DNA of 64,000 nucleotides from JAAURS01 sp031362245 (GCA_031362245.1 JANLSD010000014.1:1-64000); one strand, 5' to 3'; shown: positions 43,981-52,888, counted from the first letter of the stretch. Numbers and translations are program-made. The notes: generated from the sequence alone by a model not told the origin.

Positions 43981-45126
43981 TTAGGAGCGGACTTTTTCTT
44001 TCATATTGCGATCGGTTGCCAACGACCAGTAGTTGATAATCAAATTCATATCTTGAGCAACTTCATTCGGCTTTTCAACAGGTGTCGTTCCAACAGGAAT
44101 TGTAGCCATATATAGAGCTGGCACTGTCGGTACTTCGTTGTAAGTTCCGAGTTCAATTTGAGTTAATAGTCTAGATAGAGGGTCAGCAAGACGGAAGAAG
44201 TAGTAAGACTTAGCGTGAACAGGCAATTTAACTTGATTAGCAATCTTTTTCAACCGCTCCTCTTCATTGGAACCCTCCGCCCGCATAGAGACGACAATTG
44301 GGGAATCAAACTCCAGGCTCAAATGGAACCAAGACATCATTGATACAAACCAGAACTCTTCTTGGGAGAGATTGCCGTTGATGCGGCGAGTTCTCAACAT
44401 GTTATTGAGACGGCGGGCTAGAAGAGCGATTGTGGCATCATCTTTGGGATTCGAGCCACTGGTATTTTTTGCGTTAGCAATTGCAACCCAAACCTCTTTT
44501 AGAAATTCCTCAAATGTGCTGACAAATTCACGATTAGCAACATCGGGTTTTTCATAAGGATATGGCTTGTTATCACTCGTCCCATGATTGAGATCCATTC
44601 CAAACATGCGATAGTAGGCATTCCGTCGAGAAGCTCCCTGGTCTGGGCGAATGTAGCTTGATACAGAGTAGATACTAAAGGGGGCTGGATCTCGAAAGAA
44701 CAACTCTTCCGTATTCCGCAGCCAATGTTGAGTACTGGCAAGGGGAACACCCAATCGTTCGCTGTGCCGATACTCATAGATTACCCGCCTGAAGATTTCG
44801 TAAATATTTGTGTTTTCGATCAGATATGCATAAATAAGGTGATCCCAGCAAAAGAGTCCTTTATTTTTAGGGGAAAACTTATCCTTATTTGGAACGTAAA
44901 AATCATTTTCATCAGCACCGAGAATTTCAAGAAGATAGTCAGGCAGTTGAGGAATATCACTCCGACGGTTAGGATGCCCAAGCGGATCATTATCCGACTT
45001 TCTGAACTCCCAGCCCATTTCTAACAAGGCAGCTAATTTTGACGGATGCAAACGGAAGAGTAGTTCTGCCTTTTGATAAGGTGTATCAAGTGGAAGTGGG
45101 GTTCGAGCAGCGATGCGTCTAAACAT
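43981..45126 (-). CDS. Unrecognised 381-aa protein of the E-S-P-F gene train
   Basis: The 381-aa soluble, mostly helical protein is not recognised. Distinct stretches are KAELLFRLHPSKLAALLEMG, CWDHLIYAYLIENTNIYEIF, EFWFVSMMSWFHLSLEFDSP and AKSYYFFRLADPLSRLLTQI. It lacks a signal peptide, membrane helix or known catalytic motif. It lies between the 121-aa gene and the PhoD-CHAT gene, with gaps of 68 and 84 bases, all on one strand, so it probably works with them. Confidence 0.7.
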   Translation of the reverse strand: MFRRIAARTPLPLDTPYQKAELLFRLHPSKLAALLEMGWEFRKSDNDPLGHPNRRSDIPQLPDYLLEILGADENDFYVPNKDKFSPKNKGLFCWDHLIYAYLIENTNIYEIFRRVIYEYRHSERLGVPLASTQHWLRNTEELFFRDPAPFSIYSVSSYIRPDQGASRRNAYYRMFGMDLNHGTSDNKPYPYEKPDVANREFVSTFEEFLKEVWVAIANAKNTSGSNPKDDATIALLARRLNNMLRTRRINGNLSQEEFWFVSMMSWFHLSLEFDSPIVVSMRAEGSNEEERLKKIANQVKLPVHAKSYYFFRLADPLSRLLTQIELGTYNEVPTVPALYMATIPVGTTPVEKPNEVAQDMNLIINYWSLATDRNMKEKVRS

Positions 45127-45194
45127 TAGTTAGTTTCTCCTATTTTTTATCCTTTAAACTGAAGCAAGCTTCTCTCAAAGTATGCTGAATCAGA

Positions 45195-45560
45195 TCATTT
45201 CAGAACCTGGTTTTTGGGTTTACAATCTTCACCGAGCGGAAGTTCGTCTAGCTGCGGCGAACTTGCCAACGCTTCTTTATCTACCTTCGGTAAACACCAT
45301 TCCTTTTCAGGGCCAACTAGCGCTTTTTTGATTTTGAGGAATTCATCTCTGGCATATTCTGGAGTTCCCAGTATCGGGGAAGTTTTTTGGGTTTCTACTG
45401 GATTTTCCATGGTTTTCTGCTCTTTTGTTTGTTGAAATTTCAAAGTGCCTGCAATAAGGTCACTATTTTTGTCAGTTAAACTTTTTTGATCTTCTGTTTT
45501 TTTATCTGGCTGGGATGCTCCTGGCGGAGTATTTTCTGGTCTGCCTTTTTCCTCTGTCAT
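45195..45560 (-). CDS. Small hydrophilic protein of the E-S-P-F gene train
   Basis: The 121-residue product is rich in Glu, Lys, Pro, Thr and Gln and looks largely disordered (PPGASQPDKKTEDQKSLTD), with a more ordered end (EYARDEFLKIKKALVGPEKE). Two cysteines near the end (WCLPK and EDCKPK) could be paired. No family is recognised. The strong purine-rich site GGAGAGG upstream of ATG 45560 supports it. It could be an adaptor, inhibitor or cargo. Confidence 0.6.
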   Translation of the reverse strand: MTEEKGRPENTPPGASQPDKKTEDQKSLTDKNSDLIAGTLKFQQTKEQKTMENPVETQKTSPILGTPEYARDEFLKIKKALVGPEKEWCLPKVDKEALASSPQLDELPLGEDCKPKNQVLK

Positions 45561-45590
45561 GGGTTTTCCTCTCCTAATGACGATCGATCC

Positions 45591-46886
45591 TCAAGCAACC
45601 TGCAAAGTCTCCCCCAGCCTCAGCATCCAGTCTTTTTGCTGTTGCAAAACCTCCAACGCCCGATCGGATCGAGTCGCCGCCAGATATCCCGTCAGAGCCA
45701 ACAGCCGGAGCGGCTCCGTCCAGACCCAATGATGCGACGTATACAGCGCCGCGCCACCCTGTTGCTCCAGTTTTGCCAACGCTTCCGGGCTAACCCGTCT
45801 GGGGTCAATCAGCATCGCCAGGGAATCGCCTCGAAAGGCTCGCATCGGAGCCGCCAGCGTCAACTCAGCGATTCTCGGCAGCAATGGCAAAGATTGTTGC
45901 AACAACTCCCGCACCTCTGGTCTGGCCCGCGCCAAATCAAGTTCCTGCCGCCATGTCCGCTCCAATTCATCCCAAGGCCCCCTGCCAAAAAACAGACGAC
46001 ACATTTCGATTCCCAGCAACAGGCGGAGATAGCCGATCGGGTGAGGATCACCTGGAAGATAGCGGAAGGCGATCGCCTCACCACCAGCAATCACCGTATG
46101 CAGCCCCGAAACCGCCGCATAGCCCGTATGCGCAAACGCAAACGTATCAGCCGCAATTTCACTCGACCAGCTTGCCCACATTCCAGCCACCTCTGGCGAC
46201 ACCACCGATAGCTCCCTGTCCAGAAGCGCCGCCAGTTCGTCACTCCAACCAATAAACTGAGCAACCTGGTGCCCCGCTTCATGAATCAAAGCCGTCGGAC
46301 GGTAGAGATTGTGTCGCGTAATCTTGATCGCCGCCGTCAGGCTTTCCGTTTTGCCATCCCACAACCGCAGTCCGGCTTTGAGAATGGAGGCTCCCAACCC
46401 CTTATCGATATAAGTCAACACGGGCGGCGTGGTTTTACCCAACTGATCTAGCAACTGCGACATACTGCGCCGTGCCAACACATCACAGGCACGCAAAAGT
46501 GCTGCAAGTCTTGGACTGGTTCGAGTATTGAGGGCATCAGCATAGAAATCTAGCAACGTTTCCGTCTGTAGATAATGCTGCCGAAATCCCAACAACTGGC
46601 GTTGAACCTGATTGATCTCGTCGCGCGTTCTCGCCACATTCAACTGACCTTGTAGCGTCGCCGCCTGTCGCTGGAGCCGCTCCACCGCCGCCGATAGGTT
46701 CTGGCGCAACACAATCCCCGTATACTTTTCCAGCCCCTCCCAAACACTCGCCGAAGCCAGATCTTCTAAATCCCCCAGCCTCGACGCGGCCATCGCCCAG
46801 TGCGACACCTGACGGGCAAGATGTAAACGCAGCGCATCGGTATCTTCAACCACGATTGAACCCTGGAACAACTTGGACGTTCGCAT
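45591..46886 (-). CDS. Predicted HEXXH metallopeptidase of the E-S-P-F gene train
   Basis: Starting at ATG 46886, with a strong GGGAGG about 9 bases upstream, gives 431 aa. The start lies inside the preceding gene, overlapping it by 41 bases. The motif ALIHEAGHQVAQFIGW (His near 202 and 206) is a zincin site, and SSEIAADTFAF about 40 residues later could give the third ligand (Glu 243 or Asp 247). A long coiled helix (LQRQAATLQGQLNVARTRDE) precedes it. No signal peptide is seen. Its partner or substrate could be the neighbouring E-S-P-F proteins; that is inference. Confidence 0.75.
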   Translation of the reverse strand: MRTSKLFQGSIVVEDTDALRLHLARQVSHWAMAASRLGDLEDLASASVWEGLEKYTGIVLRQNLSAAVERLQRQAATLQGQLNVARTRDEINQVQRQLLGFRQHYLQTETLLDFYADALNTRTSPRLAALLRACDVLARRSMSQLLDQLGKTTPPVLTYIDKGLGASILKAGLRLWDGKTESLTAAIKITRHNLYRPTALIHEAGHQVAQFIGWSDELAALLDRELSVVSPEVAGMWASWSSEIAADTFAFAHTGYAAVSGLHTVIAGGEAIAFRYLPGDPHPIGYLRLLLGIEMCRLFFGRGPWDELERTWRQELDLARARPEVRELLQQSLPLLPRIAELTLAAPMRAFRGDSLAMLIDPRRVSPEALAKLEQQGGAALYTSHHWVWTEPLRLLALTGYLAATRSDRALEVLQQQKDWMLRLGETLQVA

Positions 46887-49251
46887 CGGGCATACCTCCC
46901 TTAGCCTGCATCTCCTGAATATTGACCGACTCTCCGCGCAAGATTTTCCGCAGATGTGCAAATCCAGGTGGATTAGTAAAGACAATTTTCAACGTCACCC
47001 CATCGGCAGGGTTTTCTGTAGCAGTAATGAAATCTGGAGATTTCTGTTGTAAGTAAGTCGTCAGATTCTTGCCCAGCCATTCAATCAGATGTTTAATAAA
47101 CCATTCCCGAACCGCCTGAGGCAGACGACTCAAAATTCGTCCTCGCGATCCTTTCGGCGGCACTTTACCGTGGATCGTTTTCAGGTGGCTATGGTGCTTC
47201 CCAGTCATGATTTTTTTCAACCGTGGCTCATAGACCGCACTTAAATGGGGCATAACCGTGCCGATCGATGCCTTTTGGCGAAGCTTCACAGCGATCGCCT
47301 GAGCCACAGCCTCACTAAGAAATAGGTGGATTTTAATTTGGTCGTGCGGGAAATCAAATCGGATATTGAGTTGTCGGATGCGTCTGGGCTTTGGCGCACC
47401 CCCAGCCACTGGCACTACCTGCGGACGCGCTTCGGGAATCTCCAAATAGTAGAGCCGTTGACCTACCGCAGTTGTAGGCTGATGGTCGAGGTATTTCTCT
47501 GGCACCTCCCGTCCCAATCCTGGCTGACCGAACACCATTCCAGCCGCCTCTGGGGTGAGGGGATGCAGATGCGTCCAAGCAGTTATGCTACCCAGTCCAG
47601 GCACATGCCGCTCGGATTTGCAAATTTGACTCAGCAGCGTTCCAGGGATTGCTTCGTAAAGATGCACCCGTGCCTTGATCGCTCGACCTGGCGACAGCCC
47701 CAGTCGATCTTGCAGAAATTCCGCCAGCGGCACATCACAGAACGTTTTCACCACCCGCGCCATGTGGGGAGTAATGATCGTTTCATAAACCCTAGTACAT
47801 TTTTTGTAACGTTTATTACCCCGTAACGGCTGCATCACCCAGGTGGACTTAATGCCAGTCGTCTCTCGTAGTTCAGGTCTGGCTTCATATATCCGTTCTG
47901 GCAGAACAGGTGGTAGATTGACAGAAGCAGACTGTTCAAAGGCTTCTAGGGCATATCCTTCCAACAGTTCTTGGTTATCTAGAATGTACTCTGGCAGTGC
48001 CGCAATCTGACGCACCGTATCTTCAAGCGTGGCGGCAACCGCTGAACGGGCAGCATGGACTTCATTCTCAGGTGTGGCTTCCAAATGAATTAAGCGCAAA
48101 CCTACGTCCACCATTGCCTGAGATAGTGCTGGAGCATATTGAGGACCAATGAACTTTCGGATCAGTTTGGCTAAGAACTCGGCAAGCCAATTAACGATCT
48201 TGACTCGACCCACCATGCTTATTCCCAGCTTTAAAGCAGGCAGAATGGCAGGTATAAAGTTTTGCACTAGCGGGGTCGGATCTTCTCCTTCTCTCAATTC
48301 GCCAAGCTGCGTTACAAACTGGGCACGTGCTCTATCTAACTCACTGAGTGGATCGTGGGTGATCGGCTGCTGCGATTCTTTAACATATTCGGCGATCGCC
48401 AATTCCTGTTCTACAGCCTCTTTGCTAAACAAAAGATTCGCAATTTGCCCATCAAACTCTCGTTGAATTCCAGAAACATCCGGCGTGGCATCTTCTTCGG
48501 TAGTGGCTTCTTCTTCAAATTCTTGATTCAGCAGCCGTTTAGCAAATTGATCGGCCACGGGGCGAAGTGCCGCAGGCAATTTGTTGATACCCTGTTTCAC
48601 AACTCTCTGCACCAGTGGCATAATCAGTTGTTTGAGCTTTTGCAGAATGGGTTTGAGTGCAAAGTTGCCAGCTAGATTAATCCCCTGCTTCACTAAACCA
48701 CCGGCTTTCTTGAGCAAACTACCAAAAAAGTTCTCAAAGCTGGGAGAGAGACTATTTTGAGGTTCATAGCGATCAATAAAGGATTCAATTTCTGCCTCAT
48801 CGAGGCTACTTGGGCTACGTTGTCCAAATTCATTTGCCATCGTGTCCAGAAACATCTCGGCTTCTGTGACCAAAGGTGCAAAGTGCTGCTCTAGCATCCG
48901 TGTCGCCTGCATTTTCTGAGCAAGCGGATCTCCATATTCACTCTCAAATCGATCTTGATAAAGTTCGTCGGCCTCACTGACCAACTCAAATACCGCCTCA
49001 TCAAACTCCTCATCATAGAGTTCGCTGAGAAACTCCATCATCTCCTCAGCTTCTGGATCGATCGATCCCGCTTCGTTTTCCAATTCATAGACGGAACGGA
49101 ACGGACTTTCGCGTTGAGCAAGATTTGAGTAGAATGCCTGTCCTTCTGATGCTTCCGATGCCTCATCAAAAAACTTCATCGTTATATTAGGAAAGGGGGA
49201 CTCAAAATCTTGGGATTGAGAGCCATAGTTCTCTTCTGTAAAAGATGACAT
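46846..49251 (-). CDS. 801-aa protein with N-terminal E-S-P-F motifs and long helical core
   Basis: This first gene of the train starts at ATG 49251 after AGAGGT. The N terminus is acidic with ESPF at 17-20 and again at 48-51. A strongly helical basic segment follows at about 175-245 (FFGSLLKKAGGLVKQGINLA, then KQLIMPLVQRVVKQGINKLP). This N-terminal design, an acidic E-S-P-F leader and a glycine/lysine amphipathic region, recalls large uncharacterised bacterial families that I know only as hypothetical proteins. The C-terminal 300 residues (GRAIKARVHLYEAIPGTLL, RLYYLEIPEARPQVV) are a separate alpha/beta domain, unrecognised. Confidence 0.75.
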   Translation of the reverse strand: MSSFTEENYGSQSQDFESPFPNITMKFFDEASEASEGQAFYSNLAQRESPFRSVYELENEAGSIDPEAEEMMEFLSELYDEEFDEAVFELVSEADELYQDRFESEYGDPLAQKMQATRMLEQHFAPLVTEAEMFLDTMANEFGQRSPSSLDEAEIESFIDRYEPQNSLSPSFENFFGSLLKKAGGLVKQGINLAGNFALKPILQKLKQLIMPLVQRVVKQGINKLPAALRPVADQFAKRLLNQEFEEEATTEEDATPDVSGIQREFDGQIANLLFSKEAVEQELAIAEYVKESQQPITHDPLSELDRARAQFVTQLGELREGEDPTPLVQNFIPAILPALKLGISMVGRVKIVNWLAEFLAKLIRKFIGPQYAPALSQAMVDVGLRLIHLEATPENEVHAARSAVAATLEDTVRQIAALPEYILDNQELLEGYALEAFEQSASVNLPPVLPERIYEARPELRETTGIKSTWVMQPLRGNKRYKKCTRVYETIITPHMARVVKTFCDVPLAEFLQDRLGLSPGRAIKARVHLYEAIPGTLLSQICKSERHVPGLGSITAWTHLHPLTPEAAGMVFGQPGLGREVPEKYLDHQPTTAVGQRLYYLEIPEARPQVVPVAGGAPKPRRIRQLNIRFDFPHDQIKIHLFLSEAVAQAIAVKLRQKASIGTVMPHLSAVYEPRLKKIMTGKHHSHLKTIHGKVPPKGSRGRILSRLPQAVREWFIKHLIEWLGKNLTTYLQQKSPDFITATENPADGVTLKIVFTNPPGFAHLRKILRGESVNIQEMQAKGGMPDANVQVVPGFNRG

Positions 49252-49384
49252 TGTTACCTCTTAATCGATTGAAGAATATATGAATACAGAAATCAATCAA
49301 AATCTTGCTCTACAGACAATTTCAAAATCTCAAATCAAAATCTTACAGATAATAACCTACGCTAGGATCTGGCGAACTAACTTA

Positions 49385-49454
49385 GGTTGAGACGACAAAC
49401 TGTCGTCTCAACCTTCCAGAGGATGTTTACATGACACGATGTCGTCCAACATCC
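49385..49454. promoter_or_regulatory. Two adjacent palindromes upstream of the E-S-P-F train
   Basis: GGTTGAGACGACA and its exact complement enclose only AAC (49385-49413), a 13-bp perfect hairpin. Eight bases on, GGATGTT (49421-49427) and AACATCC (49448-49454) enclose a further GACA..TGTC pair. They lie 134-200 bases upstream of ATG 49251. They could be operators of the operon or a bidirectional terminator; no T tract is adjacent to the first. Confidence 0.5.
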
Positions 49455-49703
49455 CAAAATAATGTGGTATTGCGTAAAATTATCGCATAAAACCCTACTT
49501 TCGAGAGTTTTTACGACAGTTTCATTAATTTTTCTTGATTTATGGATTTTATCGCTCTATCCCATTCACATCAAAGGACAGATGAAGCGCGTTAGGTCGT
49601 CCACTTTTAAGATTTTTACGTTAGATGGGGTTTTAGTCACGCAGTTGGTTTACAGCTAATTTAAGGAGCCTTAGCCGCATTCCCCCTCATTCACAAAAAG
49701 TAA
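49455..49703. other. AT-rich intergenic sequence
   Basis: No convincing gene. A 65-codon plus-strand frame at 49462-49659 has a biased hydrophobic composition, no ribosome site and no recognised family, and I treat it as chance. Confidence 0.4.
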
Positions 49704-49813
49704 CTGTAGCGTGGGTTGACGCTAGGAAAACCACTGACAAAGCAATAGTTGAAAGGCAGTGAATTGGATTAAGTCGATTGGGTTATGGGTTTGTTCCTTA
49801 ACCCATCCTACAG
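49704..49813. repeat. 110-bp MITE-like repeat with imperfect inverted ends
   Basis: CTGTAGCGTGGGTT (49704-49717) and AACCCATCCTACAG (49800-49813) pair over 12 of 14 positions, and the inner right half repeats TGGGTTATGGGTTTG. This matches the common cyanobacterial GTAGGATGGGTT repeat type. It ends 14 bases before the stop of the broken aspartic protease gene. Confidence 0.6.
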
Positions 49814-49827
49814 TTCTTGGCATACAC

Positions 49828-50203
49828 TCATAGTGCTTCGATCTTAACGCTTCCACCCTCAATAGTATCAACTTGTAATCGATAACCGTAGAGTAACGAC
49901 ATCCCAAGCAGAGGCTCCGTTTCTGATTCTGCAATGTAGATTTCGCGGTACTGCCCATCCCAAATCACGGTCGCAGTATATAAATCGAACAGGGTTTCAC
50001 TGCCATCGCCTAATGTAACAATATCAGAGGCACTCCAGGGTAAATCAAGGGTAGTGATGATTGCAGACGGTAAAGATAAAAATCCACTGAACCCTGTATC
50101 AATTATCAATCACAGTATCAATCACTTGCCGTTGTCCATCCGAGTTACTGACAACAAGGGGAAGCGTTGCTTCACGACGTAAATTCACGACTCCGTAAAT
50201 CAT
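49828..50203 (-). pseudogene. Clan AA aspartic protease, broken by a 19-bp duplication
   Basis: From ATG 50203 the frame reads MIYGVVNLRREATLPLVVSN, then QVIDTVIDN and a stop. The sequence VIDTVIDN followed by IDTGFSGFLSL shows that 19 bases (a near copy of GTGATTGATAC) were inserted next to the catalytic DTG, shifting the frame. The rest of a retropepsin-like fold follows in the new frame (VTLGDGSETLFDLYTATVIW, then EPLLGMSLLYGYRL). The start overlaps the preceding gene's stop as ATGA. A single 19-base loss would restore it. Confidence 0.78.
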
Positions 50204-50475
50204 GGATTCTGCTTCAGACTTCGTGCTCCAAAATGATCAACGGCGCGATGCCCGATCCGAATTACCCAAGGCTGAGCGTCGGGGTATTGCTCAAACAGGC
50301 GATTGGTTGCGGGTACGATATTTTCATCGACCTCAAAGGCTCCAGTTTCAATGTCGATCGCCACAATTTTGCTTTCATTTCCCGCTTCGACTTGTTGCCG
50401 AATACTGGATTCATAGAGTGCTTGCCCACGTTGAGCCAATTCTTCTTTGCTATAACGTCGTTGGCGAACTGCCAT
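50200..50475 (-). CDS. Small protein paired with the aspartic protease gene
   Basis: The 91-aa product begins MAVRQRRYSKEELAQRGQAL and continues with SKIVAIDIETGAFEVDEN and NRLFEQYPDAQPWVIRIGHR. Its stop overlaps the protease start by ATGA, so the two form a coupled pair. Small proteins of this kind lie next to clan AA proteases in other cyanobacteria, in my memory; the role is unknown. Confidence 0.65.
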   Translation of the reverse strand: MAVRQRRYSKEELAQRGQALYESSIRQQVEAGNESKIVAIDIETGAFEVDENIVPATNRLFEQYPDAQPWVIRIGHRAVDHFGARSLKQNP

Positions 50476-50875
50476 AGAGTTGACCTTGCTGCGACTTCCA
50501 TACTCTATTTTCGCCTGGAGAGTCGATCATTGGCTTCGTAGTGTGCATGCAGTAACTGTGGTCGTCGTCCATTTAGCTTGACCTTTTACAGCAGCATCTA
50601 TGTAGTACACTCTTGCCTCATTTACAAAATGTATGCTTCCTTAACCCAAAGTTACCTCTGCATTAAGAGTCATCGCAAATTGGGTCAAGAAGGGTACAAA
50701 CTACGCTACATCAAGATATAGAAGGCGCTGTCCCCTCAGCCCTACCGTCTGGATCGCAATCTAGCGCGACCTCCTTTGATGCAGGTGAGATCGCCCCACC
50801 ACCAACCAACTTTTCCCGTTTTTTGATTCTGTTTGGCACGGCTCAGTCCACCCATTCATCTAAAGCGAGGTAAAC
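50476..50875. other. Intergenic region upstream of the EF-G-like gene
   Basis: Nothing coding is recognised. The region contains short palindromic stretches but no identifiable RNA gene. GCGAGG seven bases before ATG 50876 is the ribosome site of the EF-G-like gene. Divergent promoters for both flanking genes must lie here. Confidence 0.4.
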
Positions 50876-52888
50876 ATGAACAGTTCCCGCAATATTGCGA
50901 TCGTAGGCCCTTACTCTAGCGGCAAAACCACACTCTTAGAAAATTTGCTTTATGTAACGGACAGTATCTCCCGTAGAGGTTCAGTGCGGACAGGAAACAC
51001 CGTGGGGGACACCTCCGCAGAAGCCCGCGCCCACCAAATGAGTACAGAAATCACGGCTGCCAGTCTTACCCACGGCAGCCGTGATTTTACATTTTTAGAC
51101 TGCCCTGGCTCCATCGAACTCGCCCAGGAAACCTTCAATGCCCTGGTTGGCGTTGATGCGGCAGTGGTGGTGTGCGAGCCGGATCCGCAAAAAGTGCTGG
51201 GCCTTTCACTGCTGTTTCAGGTCTTGGACGATTGGCAAATCCCCCATCTGGTGTTCCTCAATAAAATGGATCGCGCCATTGCGCCATTTTCTGAGGTATT
51301 AGCAGCCCTCAAACAAGTCTCCAGCCGTCCGATGGTGCCGCAGCAGTACCCCATTGGCCAAAACGAGACCTTGCAAGGGTTTATTGATTTAATTACAGAA
51401 CAAGCCTTCCAATACCACCCCGATGCCCCCGCAGACCCCATTCCCCTACCGGAAGCGCTCAAGGAGCAAGAGCACGCCGCACGGGCAGAAATGCTGGAAA
51501 CCTTAGCGGAGTTTGACGATCATCTGTTAGAAGAACTGATTGAAGAAGTCGAACCACCCCAGACGGAAGTGCTCCAAGATCTCAAAGATGAACTGAGTGC
51601 AGACTTGATTGTCCCTGTCTTGTTTGGGGTTGCCGATCAAGGGTTTGGGATTCGTCCGTTACTGGAAATCTTGGCGAAAGAAGCGCCGGAAGCCCAAGAG
51701 ACAGAGAAGCTGCGGGGGTTAGGGAAAGAGAATAATGCGATCGCCCAAGTTCTCAAAACCTATATTTCGGCCCAAGGCGGTAAGCTTTCGCTGGTGCGGG
51801 TGTGGCAGGGGACGCTGTCCGATGGGATGTCGTTGAACAAGGTGCGGGTGAGTGGGATCTATCGTCTGATGGGGCAGCAGCAAACCAGTATTGCCCAAGC
51901 CAGTGCAGGTGAAATTGTGGCCTTGGGACGACTGGAAGGCATTCAAACAGGAGATACGCTCTCTACAAACGGTTTTGACACTGCTGAACTGCGGCGGGGA
52001 ACGGCGTTAGAGCCTGTGTTTGCACAGGCGGTGCGGACTCAAAATCGTAAAGATGAGGTGAAGCTGACGACGGCCCTCCATAAGCTAAATGAAGAAGATC
52101 CATCTTTAATTTGGAAGCACCAGGAAGAAACCCATGAGATTGTGCTGTGGGGTCAGGGTGAAATTCATTTGATGATTGGCAAAGAGCGGTTGGAGCGCAA
52201 GTATAACTTACCTGTGGAACTCACACCGCCTCATATTGCTTACTGTGAAACCATTCGCAAGACAACTTCTAGTCATGGTCGCTATAAACACCAAACGGGT
52301 GGGCATGGGCAGTTTGGAGATGTTTATTTAGACATTGAGCCGCAGCCTCGCGGCGAAGGCTTTCAGTTCAAGGAAAAAATTGTGGGTGGCGCGGTGCCGA
52401 AGCAGTATATTCCTGGCGTTGAGATGGGGGTACGCGAATTTTTGGTGCAGGGGATGTATGGGTATCCAGTAGTGGATTTGTCAGTGACGCTGACGAATGG
52501 CTCCTACCACACGGTTGATAGTTCGGAGCAGGCGTTTAAGCAGGCGGCTCGGTTGGCGATGCAGTCTGGTTTACCCAATTGTGAGCCTGTTTTGCTAGAA
52601 CCTATCGAACGCATTACTCTGGCAACGCCTGTAGAATTTACCGCTAATATCTTGCGGCTGGTGCGGAACCGTCGCGGTCAGGTATTAGGCTATGATGCAA
52701 AGCCTAATTGGACGGGATGGGATGAGGTGACGGCCTATTTACCGATGGCAGAAATGCAGAGTCTGATTACAGAACTGCGATCGCTGACCCAAGGCGTAGG
52801 TTTCTTCCACTGGGAGGACGATCATTTGCAGGAAGTACCAGACAAGATTGCAGAGCAGGTTTTGGCGATCGCAAAGTCGGCTGCATAA
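50876..52888 (+). CDS. Elongation factor G-like translational GTPase (paralogue)
   Basis: The 670-aa protein has the EF-G domain order. G1 is GPYSSGKTTLLENLL (canonical EF-G has GHIDAGKT), G3 is FLDCPG and G4 FLNKMDRA. Domain IV carries ETIRKTTSSHGRYKHQTGGH and FKEKIVGGAVPKQYIPGVE, and VEFTANILRLVRNRRGQVLG follows in domain V. It resembles the divergent EF-G-like group in cyanobacteria, not the ribosomal-operon fusA. Translocation or ribosome recycling is likely, but its specific job is unproved. Confidence 0.88.
   Translation: MNSSRNIAIVGPYSSGKTTLLENLLYVTDSISRRGSVRTGNTVGDTSAEARAHQMSTEITAASLTHGSRDFTFLDCPGSIELAQETFNALVGVDAAVVVCEPDPQKVLGLSLLFQVLDDWQIPHLVFLNKMDRAIAPFSEVLAALKQVSSRPMVPQQYPIGQNETLQGFIDLITEQAFQYHPDAPADPIPLPEALKEQEHAARAEMLETLAEFDDHLLEELIEEVEPPQTEVLQDLKDELSADLIVPVLFGVADQGFGIRPLLEILAKEAPEAQETEKLRGLGKENNAIAQVLKTYISAQGGKLSLVRVWQGTLSDGMSLNKVRVSGIYRLMGQQQTSIAQASAGEIVALGRLEGIQTGDTLSTNGFDTAELRRGTALEPVFAQAVRTQNRKDEVKLTTALHKLNEEDPSLIWKHQEETHEIVLWGQGEIHLMIGKERLERKYNLPVELTPPHIAYCETIRKTTSSHGRYKHQTGGHGQFGDVYLDIEPQPRGEGFQFKEKIVGGAVPKQYIPGVEMGVREFLVQGMYGYPVVDLSVTLTNGSYHTVDSSEQAFKQAARLAMQSGLPNCEPVLLEPIERITLATPVEFTANILRLVRNRRGQVLGYDAKPNWTGWDEVTAYLPMAEMQSLITELRSLTQGVGFFHWEDDHLQEVPDKIAEQVLAIAKSAA

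Noticed and set aside
49462..49659. 65-codon frame between the E-S-P-F train and the 49704 repeat
   Set aside because: No ribosome site, no protein-like pattern and no recognised family.
50101..50202. Two separate small genes instead of one broken protease
   Set aside because: The two halves join into one clan AA protease once the 19-base duplication is removed.
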